Shown one piece after another: positions 9,776 to 17,468 of a stretch of DNA of 35,778 nucleotides. Origin of the DNA: Lentisphaeria bacterium UBA1724 (GTDB lineage Bacteria; Verrucomicrobiota; Lentisphaeria; Oligosphaerales; Oligosphaeraceae); NCBI GenBank assembly GCA_002315885.1, contig DCIO01000040.1, positions 2,680-38,457 on the forward strand, read 5' to 3'. Both the position numbers and the translations under genes were made by a program. Below the pieces are notes generated by a model that saw only the letters and a list, made by a program, of their open reading frames with translations, was not told where the DNA came from and did not search any database. The number at the start of each line of letters is the position of its first letter. Positions within the stretch are counted from its first letter, which is position 1.

Positions 9776-11062
9776 ATGAAACAAGTTTTTTCTTTTTTTG
9801 GAATTTTCTTTGCGCTGTTACTCTTTGCTGAAGATGTGACCGTGACGGTTCGTGGCATGGGTGATAGCTATCGCGATGCTGTTAATGATGCCCTGATTTC
9901 GGCAGTGGAACAACATTATGGTGTCTCACTAACAGATGCGGAGCGCTCTATGATTAGCAAGAGTGAGACCGTAGTGACTACCAGCAAGGGTGAGAAGGCG
10001 AAGATTGAATCACGGGATGCTTTGAATCTGGGAGTCCAAAAATCAACAAAAGGACGGATTTCCGGTTATGAAGTCCAGAAGGACTCCTATGACGAGGCAA
10101 CGAAAAAATACACCGTGGAGATTCTTGCATATCTCCCGGGAAATTACGTGATTCCTTTTGACGCGCCCAAAGTGAATCGCGCGCGCTTGGCAGTGGGGAC
10201 TTTCTACCGCAAGGCAGAGAGTGTCTCCATTCAGGGAACGGCAGTGCAGACTCTGACTTGGACGGAGATGTTTGCCAATGCCTTGACGGTGCATCTGACT
10301 CAGAGTCAGAAATTCAATATGCTGGATCGGCGCTTTGAGGGCGCGGTGGCGGAAGAACTCAAGCGTCTCTCCGATGCCAATGCCAATCCTGCGGATGCGG
10401 TGCGGCTCTGCAAGCAACTAGGCACGGATTATCTGCTGGTGGGGAGTATTCTCTTCTGTGATGTGCTGGCTAATACTGCGGTCAATCCCTACACGGGCGA
10501 GACTTTGGCGGCAAAACCCGCACCCTTTGTGGACATCAATTACCGCGTGATTGTTGCGGCGACGGGGGAATTGAAGTGGACGGACAATGTGCGTCTCAAT
10601 ACAGGCGATTTCGCCTATACGAATCTCGCGGAGTTCGTGGCGAATTCCGCGGAAGTGGCTGCGAAGCGCATTGCGGATGGCGTCTTGAGTGCGTTGTTAC
10701 CGCTGGAGATTGTGGATATCGCTCCCGATGGGCATGTGGTAATCGGCGAGGGCGGTGTATCTCTGATCGAAGGCGAGGTGCTAACGGTTTTCGCCCAGGG
10801 GAAGGAAATCTTTGACACTCGGACAGGCGAGTCGTTGGGAATGACCGAAGAGAAGGTCGGGTTGATTATGGTGGATCGTGTCACGGAAAAGATGAGCTAC
10901 GGGAAAGTCCTGGAAGGGGATATCTCCAAGATTCAGATCGGGAAGACTCGCCTGGACCGCCGCACGGTGTATGTGGTGGAGCCCGAGGCTCCCGCTCCTA
11001 CCGCCCCCGCGCCTAGTCAGGTCCGGGGAACTGGAAATGGCGGGGTGGTGGTGCCTTTCTAA
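9776..11062 (+). CDS. Secreted CsgG/LpoB-fold-like protein of unknown function
   Basis: The 428-residue product has an N-terminal signal peptide (MKQVFSFFGIFFALLLFA, probably cleaved before EDVTV) with no lipobox cysteine, so it is expected in the periplasm or at the outer membrane. The first 100 residues (VTVRGMGDSYRDAVNDALISAVEQHYG) resemble the N-terminal part of CsgG-related proteins. The middle (FANALTVHLTQSQKFNMLDRR ... LGTDYLLVGSI ... DINYRVIVAATGELKWTDNVRL) follows the layout shared by CsgG and LpoB domains: find a component by name, then compare levels and state. The tail is Pro/Ala-rich. The gene begins 60 bases after the LpoB-like gene. The ATG at 9776 lacks a clear Shine-Dalgarno sequence. 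It is not a confirmed curli pore: no curli genes are nearby. Confidence 0.65.
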   Translation: MKQVFSFFGIFFALLLFAEDVTVTVRGMGDSYRDAVNDALISAVEQHYGVSLTDAERSMISKSETVVTTSKGEKAKIESRDALNLGVQKSTKGRISGYEVQKDSYDEATKKYTVEILAYLPGNYVIPFDAPKVNRARLAVGTFYRKAESVSIQGTAVQTLTWTEMFANALTVHLTQSQKFNMLDRRFEGAVAEELKRLSDANANPADAVRLCKQLGTDYLLVGSILFCDVLANTAVNPYTGETLAAKPAPFVDINYRVIVAATGELKWTDNVRLNTGDFAYTNLAEFVANSAEVAAKRIADGVLSALLPLEIVDIAPDGHVVIGEGGVSLIEGEVLTVFAQGKEIFDTRTGESLGMTEEKVGLIMVDRVTEKMSYGKVLEGDISKIQIGKTRLDRRTVYVVEPEAPAPTAPAPSQVRGTGNGGVVVPF

Positions 11063-11089
11063 ATTAGGAATTAGGAATTAGGAATTAGG
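11062..11089 (+). repeat. Four tandem AATTAGG 7-mers
   Basis: Four exact head-to-tail copies of AATTAGG begin at the last base of the preceding stop codon. Two more copies lie at 8993-9006. This is a simple-sequence intergenic array. Confidence 0.9.
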
Positions 11090-11099
11090 AATTTAGCAA

Positions 11100-11151
11100 G
11101 GGACTTAAGGGACCCAAGGAACTCAAGGGACTCAAGGGACTCAAGGGACTC
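11100..11151 (+). repeat. Tandem 9-mer array, unit GGGACTCAA
   Basis: Five consecutive 9-base units (GGGACTTAA, GGGACCCAA, GGAACTCAA, GGGACTCAA, GGGACTCAA) and a partial sixth occupy most of the gap before the TPR lipoprotein gene. Units become more uniform to the right, as in a recently expanded minisatellite. It has no spacers and is not a CRISPR array. Confidence 0.9.
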
Positions 11152-11190
11152 CATTTTGAAGCGGAATTCAAGCAAGATAGGCATTTAGTG

Positions 11191-12648
11191 ATGCGCGTTG
11201 TTAATCTATTCATCGCATTGATGGTGATGCTGGTCCTGGTGGGGTGCAATTCCACCAGGGATATCATGAATTCCTACGAGCAGAATCTGGTGGTGGGGCG
11301 TTATGCGGCCGCCTCGGAGATGTCTCTCAAGCGTGCGGAGAAGAAGGATTCTTCCCAGTTGATGTGGCGGTTGTTGGCGGGCAATGCAGAAATGCTGAAC
11401 AACCAGCCTTCTCAGGCAATTGAGCAGCTGGACCTGGCGGAGGATATTTTCCAGGCGAATGACGCACAATCGGTATTCAGCCGTGGCATGACCAATACGA
11501 AGGCCATGCTGAACAACGACTTGTCCTTCGACTACAATGGCTTGGGACAGGATCGTATTTTCTGCTGTTTTTACAAGGGGCTGGAATATACCCTCATGGG
11601 GAATCCTGCCGCTGCACGTACGGAATTCAATCGCGCCGCAGACCACCAGGAGAATTGGCTCTTCGACCGCAGGAGGGATATTTCCGCCGCAGCGGAACGC
11701 CTGGAAAAGGAAGCCGAGAATATCCCTGCCGACCGTCGGGTGGAAGGGCAGGATACCGCCAAACAGACAATGGATATCCTGACGGACGAGTCATTCCGTG
11801 AGCAAATTAAGTCGAAATGCGGCTATGATCCCGCGCTCTCCGGCAATTTGGATATGATTTCCCGCAGTGGCTATATGAATGCCTATATGTCCCATTTTGT
11901 GGGGGTATTCCGTTGGCTGAATGGCGATGGCGGTCGTGGATACCTAAAAGACGCTCGGGATTTGTGCACAACCAACTTGGTCGTCAAGGAGGACTTGGCG
12001 GCAGTGGAGTCGTCAATCCGTCCTCAGAATGCGGTGTGGATTTATGTGGAGGACGGACTTTGCGCCAAACGGGAAGAATGGCGCTTGGATTTACCGACAT
12101 TCCTGATTCCCTACGCAAATCGCTATGTGCTCTATGCGGGCATGGCGCTACCGTATCTGGTCTCCCGGGATTTTGGCGCAGATGGCTATTATGTGGGGGC
12201 AGAACGAATGCCATTGGAGGAAATTCCTGAACTCCAGGATGTGGATAAGCTTCTGAAGACGGAATACGATGTCTATATGAGTGGCGCGTTGCCACGGGAA
12301 ATCACCCGCACACTGCTGAAAATCGGCTCCCAAGTGGCCCTGGGTATCGCTATTGATAACTCCCATGACGATGGCACTCTTGTGACGCTGAAACTGATTC
12401 AGGCGGGTATCGCGGCTTGGGCGGCCTCTTCCACAAAAGCGGATGTGCGTTGTTGGAGCAGTTTGCCGAAGGTGGTGAAAATGCACCGCATCCAACGCCC
12501 TGCAGACGGGAAACTCGTGGTGGTGGCGACAAACCATGGGGTCCAGGAGGAACTGCATCTGGATATCCCCGAGGGGAATTCCATCGTGTGGATTCGAAAG
12601 ACCTCCCGCGGTGCCACCATGGTCGCGAAGATGGTTACTTTCCCTTAA
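11191..12648 (+). CDS. COG3014-like TPR lipoprotein
   Basis: The product (485 residues from the ATG at 11191; a GTG sits immediately before it) is a predicted lipoprotein: MRVVNLFIALMVMLVLVGC has an LVGC lipobox with C19. The next 150 residues are helical and repeat-like (YEQNLVVGRYAAASEMSLKR, GNAEMLNNQPSQAIEQLDLA, FYKGLEYTLMGNPAAARTEF), typical of TPR units. The NDLSFDYNGLGQDRIFCCFYKGLEY segment resembles the conserved core of COG3014, an uncharacterised lipoprotein family known beside LpoB-type genes in some proteobacteria. The C-terminal half has no recognised enzyme motif. It follows the LpoB-like and CsgG-like genes and probably works with them in the envelope. No strong ribosome-binding site is visible; the gap before it is filled by tandem repeats. 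Confidence 0.7.
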   Translation: MRVVNLFIALMVMLVLVGCNSTRDIMNSYEQNLVVGRYAAASEMSLKRAEKKDSSQLMWRLLAGNAEMLNNQPSQAIEQLDLAEDIFQANDAQSVFSRGMTNTKAMLNNDLSFDYNGLGQDRIFCCFYKGLEYTLMGNPAAARTEFNRAADHQENWLFDRRRDISAAAERLEKEAENIPADRRVEGQDTAKQTMDILTDESFREQIKSKCGYDPALSGNLDMISRSGYMNAYMSHFVGVFRWLNGDGGRGYLKDARDLCTTNLVVKEDLAAVESSIRPQNAVWIYVEDGLCAKREEWRLDLPTFLIPYANRYVLYAGMALPYLVSRDFGADGYYVGAERMPLEEIPELQDVDKLLKTEYDVYMSGALPREITRTLLKIGSQVALGIAIDNSHDDGTLVTLKLIQAGIAAWAASSTKADVRCWSSLPKVVKMHRIQRPADGKLVVVATNHGVQEELHLDIPEGNSIVWIRKTSRGATMVAKMVTFP

Positions 12649-12654
12649 TCTCCC

Positions 12655-12703
12655 TTCGCCCTAAAGGGCTCTTTTTCTTCGCCCTAAGAGGGCGAAAAAA
12701 AAA
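12655..12703. terminator. Terminator region between convergent genes
   Basis: Two hairpins stand side by side between convergent genes. The first, GCCC-TAAA-GGGC (12658-12669), is followed by TCTTTTT and fits a terminator for the plus-strand lipoprotein gene. The second is a perfect 8-bp stem, TTCGCCCT (12678-12685) with AGGGCGAA (12689-12696), flanked by an A run on the plus strand. The first hairpin lies within a 17-base sequence repeated exactly at 29802-29818. Confidence 0.7.
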
Positions 12704-12707
12704 GATC

Positions 12708-13355
12708 TCAGGCTAGGATATCGGCCATCTTCTGGTTGATTTGCTTGAGCAAGGCGAGCGCCTGAAGAAATTCTTCAGCGGCATCCGCGCCTACATAATT
12801 CACCACCATGCGTATATCCGCCATGGGGATGTGCTTTCCGGTGAAACGCTCCGTGAGTTTGCAGAAATGAGCCACCGCTGGCCCTTCCATTTCCACGCAG
12901 TCCGACGCCTCCTCAATACGGTTATTCGGGCGTTTGTATTTTGCGTTGTCGAAGACATCACCCGCAGAAATCCGTCCGTGAGTGATATTGATATTTGGGA
13001 AAAGTCGTTTGAGTGCGGCTGCTAGTTTATCCGAGAGCGCCTGGTCGCATTTCATCCAGCAATCTTCGGCGATTTCGGGAACGAAGCCCATTCCCGTGGA
13101 ACCATAGAGAGGCGCCACATCGTAGTCGTTATACGCCACTTCATCGGCGATGACCACATCACCGATGGCAAGTCGTCGGTGGCATGCGCCTGCGCTTCCC
13201 CACAGGAGAATGGCGTCGCAACCATCCTGGAAGAGCAATTTTGCGGCGGCGGCGCAGGCGGCGGTCTTCCCTGGTCCGAAGGCCACCGCGGCTGGGATGC
13301 CTTTGGGGAGCCCGTCAATTTCGTCCGCAGTGGGGATAAGGACACCGATTTTCAT
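12708..13355 (-). CDS. Nucleoside phosphorylase-superfamily nucleosidase (MTAN/Pfs-like)
   Basis: The 215-residue protein belongs to the PNP/UDP phosphorylase superfamily and most resembles 5'-methylthioadenosine/SAH nucleosidase, which cleaves adenine from MTA or SAH. Visible landmarks are MKIGVLIPTADEI at the N-terminus with E12 at the MTAN catalytic-acid position, LLWGSAGACHRRLAIGDVV, and the ribose-binding VEMEGPAVAHFC with E157. At the position of the MTAN catalytic Asp (E. coli Asp197, in ISDVA) the sequence reads VVNYV, giving Asn186. The N-terminal hairpin region is also shorter than in E. coli MTAN. Substrate is therefore uncertain; another purine nucleosidase or phosphorylase, or a futalosine hydrolase-like enzyme, is possible. 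The start at 13355 is one base past the upstream gpsA-like stop, so translation is probably coupled. Confidence 0.72.
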   Translation of the reverse strand: MKIGVLIPTADEIDGLPKGIPAAVAFGPGKTAACAAAAKLLFQDGCDAILLWGSAGACHRRLAIGDVVIADEVAYNDYDVAPLYGSTGMGFVPEIAEDCWMKCDQALSDKLAAALKRLFPNINITHGRISAGDVFDNAKYKRPNNRIEEASDCVEMEGPAVAHFCKLTERFTGKHIPMADIRMVVNYVGADAAEEFLQALALLKQINQKMADILA

Positions 13356-13356
13356 A

Positions 13357-14379
13357 TCAGCCGAATTCGTTCCAGGGGATATGGACTGGCGCGCCCAGGT
13401 TGATGATTTCATCCAGGTGGCGCAACAGCGGGAATTTATTGAAATTGCAGGTGCCTAGTTCGTGGCGTTTGCGGAGGGCACGTGCGGCGCGTGTGATAAT
13501 CGGAATGGATTCCAGAGTCACGCCAGGGAACTTCTCCAACGCCTGTTGGAGGGTGAGGCCGGAACCCAGTGCCTCGCCGAGTTTACGGTTACGCCCCGAA
13601 TTGATGGTCACATAGAGGTCGCTGGTGGCGTAGATGACACTGTCGGTCTGTCCACCCAGCAGATGCACCAACCGGAGCATTTCTCGGACTGCCTGTCCGA
13701 AGAGGGATGCCTGGGGATTGCTCAAGGTGGAACCCGTCTGTTGCGCCAGACCGATTGCCAGCGAGACACCCACGGCGTAGGCGTTCTTCATGGCGACTGC
13801 GCACTCAATGCCGATGACGTCAGAGGTAGGCTGGATGTGGTAGTAGGTGGTAATCAGCTGGGATTTGATCCAATGGAGGGTATCGGAGTTGTCACCACAC
13901 AGCGCCACCGAGGTATGTAGTCGGTTGCAGAGTTCGAGGCTGATGCAGGGACCGCCGATGGAGTTGATGGAGAGATGTCGGCCGGGTGCGAGCTTGTATT
14001 TGTTATACGCCAGGGAAATGGGCACCAGCGTGCCATCGGGTTCGTCCTCCAGCCCTTTGGTAATGGAAAGCACCACCAGGTCATCGGGAATCCGGGAGAG
14101 GACATTTTCCGCAAACCAATCCACGCCGAAGGAAGGCACGCCCGCCACCAGCAGATTGCAGCCCTTCAGAGCTTCGTCCAGTTCCTCGTAGAAGAATGCA
14201 GTGGTATTGGGTGGGAGTGGCATTCCCAGTTTTGGATGGAAGTTATCCTGCTTGATGCGCTGGATGACCTCCTTGTCGTAAGGGGTGCCCACCAGGCGGA
14301 TGATATGGCCGTTGTCTGATGCGGGAAAACACATGGCAGAACCCATCATGCCCGCGCCAACGATTGTAATGATGCTCAT
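13357..14379 (-). CDS. gpsA: NAD(P)-dependent glycerol-3-phosphate dehydrogenase-like protein
   Basis: This 340-residue oxidoreductase has the GpsA architecture: a Rossmann start IVGAGMMGSA with the glycine motif at residues 8-13, the KGL motif at 108-110, and an all-helical C-terminal half with the catalytic lysine K198 (AVAMKNAYAVG) and the RNR motif at 263-265 (SGRNRKLGEALGSG). GpsA makes glycerol 3-phosphate from dihydroxyacetone phosphate for phospholipids. Several normally conserved spots differ: the GPS/N-FAxE loop reads GPCISLEL, and the GxGDLxxTC block reads ATSDLYVTI. It may be a diverged paralogue with another substrate. It is cotranscribed with the nucleosidase gene that begins one base after its stop. 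The ATG at 14379 is the natural start for the dinucleotide-binding fold. Confidence 0.78.
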   Translation of the reverse strand: MSIITIVGAGMMGSAMCFPASDNGHIIRLVGTPYDKEVIQRIKQDNFHPKLGMPLPPNTTAFFYEELDEALKGCNLLVAGVPSFGVDWFAENVLSRIPDDLVVLSITKGLEDEPDGTLVPISLAYNKYKLAPGRHLSINSIGGPCISLELCNRLHTSVALCGDNSDTLHWIKSQLITTYYHIQPTSDVIGIECAVAMKNAYAVGVSLAIGLAQQTGSTLSNPQASLFGQAVREMLRLVHLLGGQTDSVIYATSDLYVTINSGRNRKLGEALGSGLTLQQALEKFPGVTLESIPIITRAARALRKRHELGTCNFNKFPLLRHLDEIINLGAPVHIPWNEFG

Positions 14380-14516
14380 AATCTGCTACTCCATTGATAG
14401 GAAATTTGTCATAAGATAGCACATTACCCAGCACATCGGTTATATTCCCACGATTTTCCGCAGAAAATACTCCTTCTGGGGATAAAACGAATGTGCCTTG
14501 AGACTTGAGCCTTGAA

Positions 14517-15539
14517 ATGATTCTTCCCTTTCCTCCATTAGAACGCGTCGTGGAAGTCCAGGTGCCCTCCGAAGACAAAGAGCGCACCTTGCTGGACTAC
14601 CTTACCGAGCGCTACAACTATCTGGATGGGCCCCAGTGGACCTGCGAAATCCAGAAGGGAAACCTCATGGTCAATGGGATAGTGGCGGGAACCGACACAA
14701 TCCTGGCGGCGAAGGACAATGTCTTTTTCCAGGCAAAAGATCTGGTGGAACAGGATGTATCCTTTGATATCGAAATCATCCAGGAAACCGAGGAGTTTCT
14801 GATTGTCAACAAACCAGGGAATCTCCCCTGTCATCCGGCTGGGCGCTTCTTCAATCATACCCTATGGGCGTGGTTGCGTCAGGCACATCATCAGGAAGGC
14901 ATCCATTTTGTCAATCGCCTGGATCGAGAGACCTCGGGGTTGGTGCTCATCGGTAAGAATCCACGCTTTGCCGCGGATGCCGCCAAGCTGATTCATTCCC
15001 TGGGCGTCGAGGCACACAAACGCTATCTCGTGCTGGTGCACGGACGCGCACCACAACAGCCCTTCACGGCAAATGGATGGCTCATGAAGGATGTCAATTC
15101 CCCCGTCGGAAAGAAAAAGGCATTCCGACCGACCTGCAATGACGGAGATTCCGATGTCATCGAAATCCCCGAGGATGACGAGGCAGTCACCGCTCAGACC
15201 GACTTCTTGCTAAGGGGATACTATCGGCCCCCACGCCACGACGAATGCCCGACAAAATTCTACCCAGACCCCGATGGACAATTCTCGCTGATCGAATGCG
15301 CACTGCATACGGGACGGACACACCAGATTCGCGCCACGCTATGCTCGCTGGGGTATCCCGTGGTGGGGGATAAACTCTATGGCGTGGATGACAATATCTT
15401 CCTGAAATTCGCGGCGTCTATGCTGGAACCCCAGGATTGGCAGCGGCTGATTCTCCCCACACAGGCACTGCATGCCTGGAGGTTGACTATCCCACGACTC
15501 CATATCAATGCGACGGCACCCGTGCCGTTTGTCGGATGA
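14517..15539 (+). CDS. RluA-family RNA pseudouridine synthase
   Basis: The 340-residue protein isomerises specific uridines in rRNA or tRNA. An N-terminal S4-like segment (about residues 20-75, with LDYLTERYNYLDGPQW and GNLMVNG) precedes the catalytic domain. The catalytic motif is VNRLDRETSG with Asp136; the first residue of the usual HRLD motif is Asn here, a common variant. The second signature LHTGRTHQIRATL follows near residue 265. Between them is an acidic, poorly conserved insert (around DGDSDVIEIPEDDEAV). The ATG at 14517 is preferred to an in-frame TTG four codons upstream; neither has a strong ribosome-binding site. It is transcribed away from the gpsA-like gene. The target nucleotide cannot be read from the sequence. 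Confidence 0.9.
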   Translation: MILPFPPLERVVEVQVPSEDKERTLLDYLTERYNYLDGPQWTCEIQKGNLMVNGIVAGTDTILAAKDNVFFQAKDLVEQDVSFDIEIIQETEEFLIVNKPGNLPCHPAGRFFNHTLWAWLRQAHHQEGIHFVNRLDRETSGLVLIGKNPRFAADAAKLIHSLGVEAHKRYLVLVHGRAPQQPFTANGWLMKDVNSPVGKKKAFRPTCNDGDSDVIEIPEDDEAVTAQTDFLLRGYYRPPRHDECPTKFYPDPDGQFSLIECALHTGRTHQIRATLCSLGYPVVGDKLYGVDDNIFLKFAASMLEPQDWQRLILPTQALHAWRLTIPRLHINATAPVPFVG

Positions 15540-15569
15540 TGGGGGGGGATTTTGTTAGAAAATCAACAA

Positions 15570-15645
15570 GTTATAAAGAATATAACTTTCGTGCATTTCG
15601 TGTGCAGTTTTTTCGGACACAAATCCCACCGTACACCGAGTGGGA
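15570..15645. promoter_or_regulatory. Two inverted repeats upstream of the GH36-like gene
   Basis: A perfect inverted repeat GTTATA-AAGAA-TATAAC is at 15570-15586, and a second, TCCCAC ... GTGGGA, is at 15624-15645 with a 10-base spacer. Both lie in the 166-base gap before the glycosidase gene and are plausible regulator-binding sites. A run of eight G residues is at 15541-15548. Function is inferred from position only. Confidence 0.35.
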
Positions 15646-15705
15646 ATTATATTCCTGAGAAATCTTTTCCGAGAGAAGAAAACACAGCGTTTTTTTGTGA
15701 TTTTT

Positions 15706-17325
15706 ATGGATTTGAATGTCTCATACAATGGTAGTCAGGTGTCGGTTCTGCGGATGAAGTCGGGATTGTATCGGAAGACTCTATCAATCCCTGCGGAGAC
15801 GACGCGTTGCAAGGTGTCGTTTTCGGTGCCGTTGCGTGATATCCAGCAGCTGTGGCGTCCCGAACGCGAGGGGTTGTCGCGCTATCTACCCTGGGATTTT
15901 GAGTTGCGCTCCGCGTTCCACGCGAATGCGCCCGTGTTGAGTTTTTCCAATCGCGCCAACGAGAACCGCATGACCATCGGGATCGATGACCTGGTGGACG
16001 ATACGGTCTTCCATGGCGTCATCAATCAGGAGAAATGCACCTACGATATCACCATTGAGATTGCGCTTCCGAGGGCACCGCAGAAGATCACGCTGACATT
16101 GGACAGTCGTCCCGCAATCACTTGGCAGGAGGCGGTGGCTTCCTGGCGTGAGTCACTGAGATTACCCATGCCGGACTTTCCCGCGTCTGCCTGGAATCCC
16201 GTCTATTGCAGTTGGTATGCCATTCATGCTGCGGTGGCCCGGCAGTGGGTGGAGAAGATTGGTCCGTTGGCAAAGAAATTGGGCTTCTCCACGTTGATTC
16301 TGGATGACGGCTGGTGCTACGATGATGTCAAGCGTGTCTCTCCCGAGACCATCGAATGCTGGTATCAGGATGTGGGGGACTGGGAAATCGCCGAAAAGAA
16401 ATTTCCGAATTTCCCCGAACACGTGAAGTCGATGCAGAAATTGGGCATGGATTATCTGGTATGGGTGGCACCCACGCTGATTGGCGATAGAAGCCGATTA
16501 TTGGCGGAACACCCCGAATGTCGTGACGAGAATTCCCATGAATGCAGCCATTGCCGAGTCGTGAAGCTAGATGACCAGAAGACGGTGGAGCTCTTGGCAA
16601 AAAAGTGCAAGTCGCTGGTGGCGAAGAATCACCTGGATGGCCTGAAAGTCGATTTCATTGATCAACTCCCTGTCAGTCTGGATGAGCCAAACGGCCGACG
16701 GATGCAGAATTTCGTATCCGCAATTTCCAGGGGAATTCGCGCCGGCGCAAAGGACGCACTCATTGAATTCCGTCAATACTACGCATCTCCTGGAACGCTA
16801 CCATACGCCACGCAGTTCCGTGCCTGCGATGCGCCTTTCGACTACGTCCTTAACCTGGAACGCTGTCTGCAGATTCGTCTCCTGATGGGGGACGGCATCC
16901 CCGTTCACGCAGATCCTGCCTACTGGGGGGCCAACGAGACTCCCGAGAATATCTCGCGGCACATGATTGCCATGATGGCGGGAGTGCCAATGCTTTCCAT
17001 GGATTTGGAGAAACTGAGCAAGTCGGAAGAGGCAATCATCACCCACTGGATGGAGTTCTACAAGGCACACCAGGATACCCTGAACCTCGGGAAATGGACT
17101 ATCCACTGCGAAAATGGCGCAATCGACTACGCCATGGCGGTCAGGGGCGAGGAACGCATCGCGTTGGCGATGACGGCATCCTGCATATCGTCATTCCCCA
17201 AGGGAACCATGGTTCTCAATGCATCCGCGGATGAAATCCCCGCGAAGGTCTCCAAGTCCTGGAAGCTAGACGGAAGTCGTGCTTCCAATCGGTCTATTCC
17301 CGTTGCGGGACGAGGGATCCTATAA
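15706..17325 (+). CDS. GH36-like alpha-galactosidase (melibiase-type glycosidase)
   Basis: The 539-residue protein has the layout of clan GH-D glycosidases: an N-terminal beta-rich domain (about 1-150), then a TIM barrel beginning at WNPVYCSWYAIH (residues 163-174). Barrel motifs are LILDDGW (197-203), GDWEIAEKKFPN (224-235), DYLVWVAP (249-256) and GLKVDFID (312-319), where D316 is the expected nucleophile. FRACDAPFD (371-379), with D375, is the likely acid/base region. There is no signal peptide, so it should act on imported oligosaccharides. The ATG at 15706 is chosen because the upstream in-frame stretch from a GTG at 15640 is unlike protein; no clear Shine-Dalgarno sequence is seen. No transporter or other sugar gene is adjacent. 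The exact linkage hydrolysed is uncertain. Confidence 0.75.
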   Translation: MDLNVSYNGSQVSVLRMKSGLYRKTLSIPAETTRCKVSFSVPLRDIQQLWRPEREGLSRYLPWDFELRSAFHANAPVLSFSNRANENRMTIGIDDLVDDTVFHGVINQEKCTYDITIEIALPRAPQKITLTLDSRPAITWQEAVASWRESLRLPMPDFPASAWNPVYCSWYAIHAAVARQWVEKIGPLAKKLGFSTLILDDGWCYDDVKRVSPETIECWYQDVGDWEIAEKKFPNFPEHVKSMQKLGMDYLVWVAPTLIGDRSRLLAEHPECRDENSHECSHCRVVKLDDQKTVELLAKKCKSLVAKNHLDGLKVDFIDQLPVSLDEPNGRRMQNFVSAISRGIRAGAKDALIEFRQYYASPGTLPYATQFRACDAPFDYVLNLERCLQIRLLMGDGIPVHADPAYWGANETPENISRHMIAMMAGVPMLSMDLEKLSKSEEAIITHWMEFYKAHQDTLNLGKWTIHCENGAIDYAMAVRGEERIALAMTASCISSFPKGTMVLNASADEIPAKVSKSWKLDGSRASNRSIPVAGRGIL

Positions 17326-17403
17326 TTCCGTTAGCGGATGTCGCGATGGCATCCCCGCCGTCGCGAAAGGCCGTAGCCCAGCAATATCAAGGGATATCAT
17401 TAT

Positions 17404-17450
17404 TCCGGAAAAACACAAAGGAGGAAATATGTTCTTTGTGTTTTTCCGGA
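17404..17450. terminator. Bidirectional terminator
   Basis: A perfect 17-bp stem (TCCGGAAAAACACAAAG at 17404-17420 pairing with 17434-17450) with a 13-base loop sits between the convergent glycosidase and toxin genes. Its A-rich left arm and T-rich right arm would give terminators on both strands. Confidence 0.85.
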
Positions 17451-17468
17451 TGAAGAAGGCCTGACGGA

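Noticed and set aside
11100..11151. CRISPR-like array
   Set aside because: The units are 9 bases and directly adjacent without spacers; there are no cas genes in the window.
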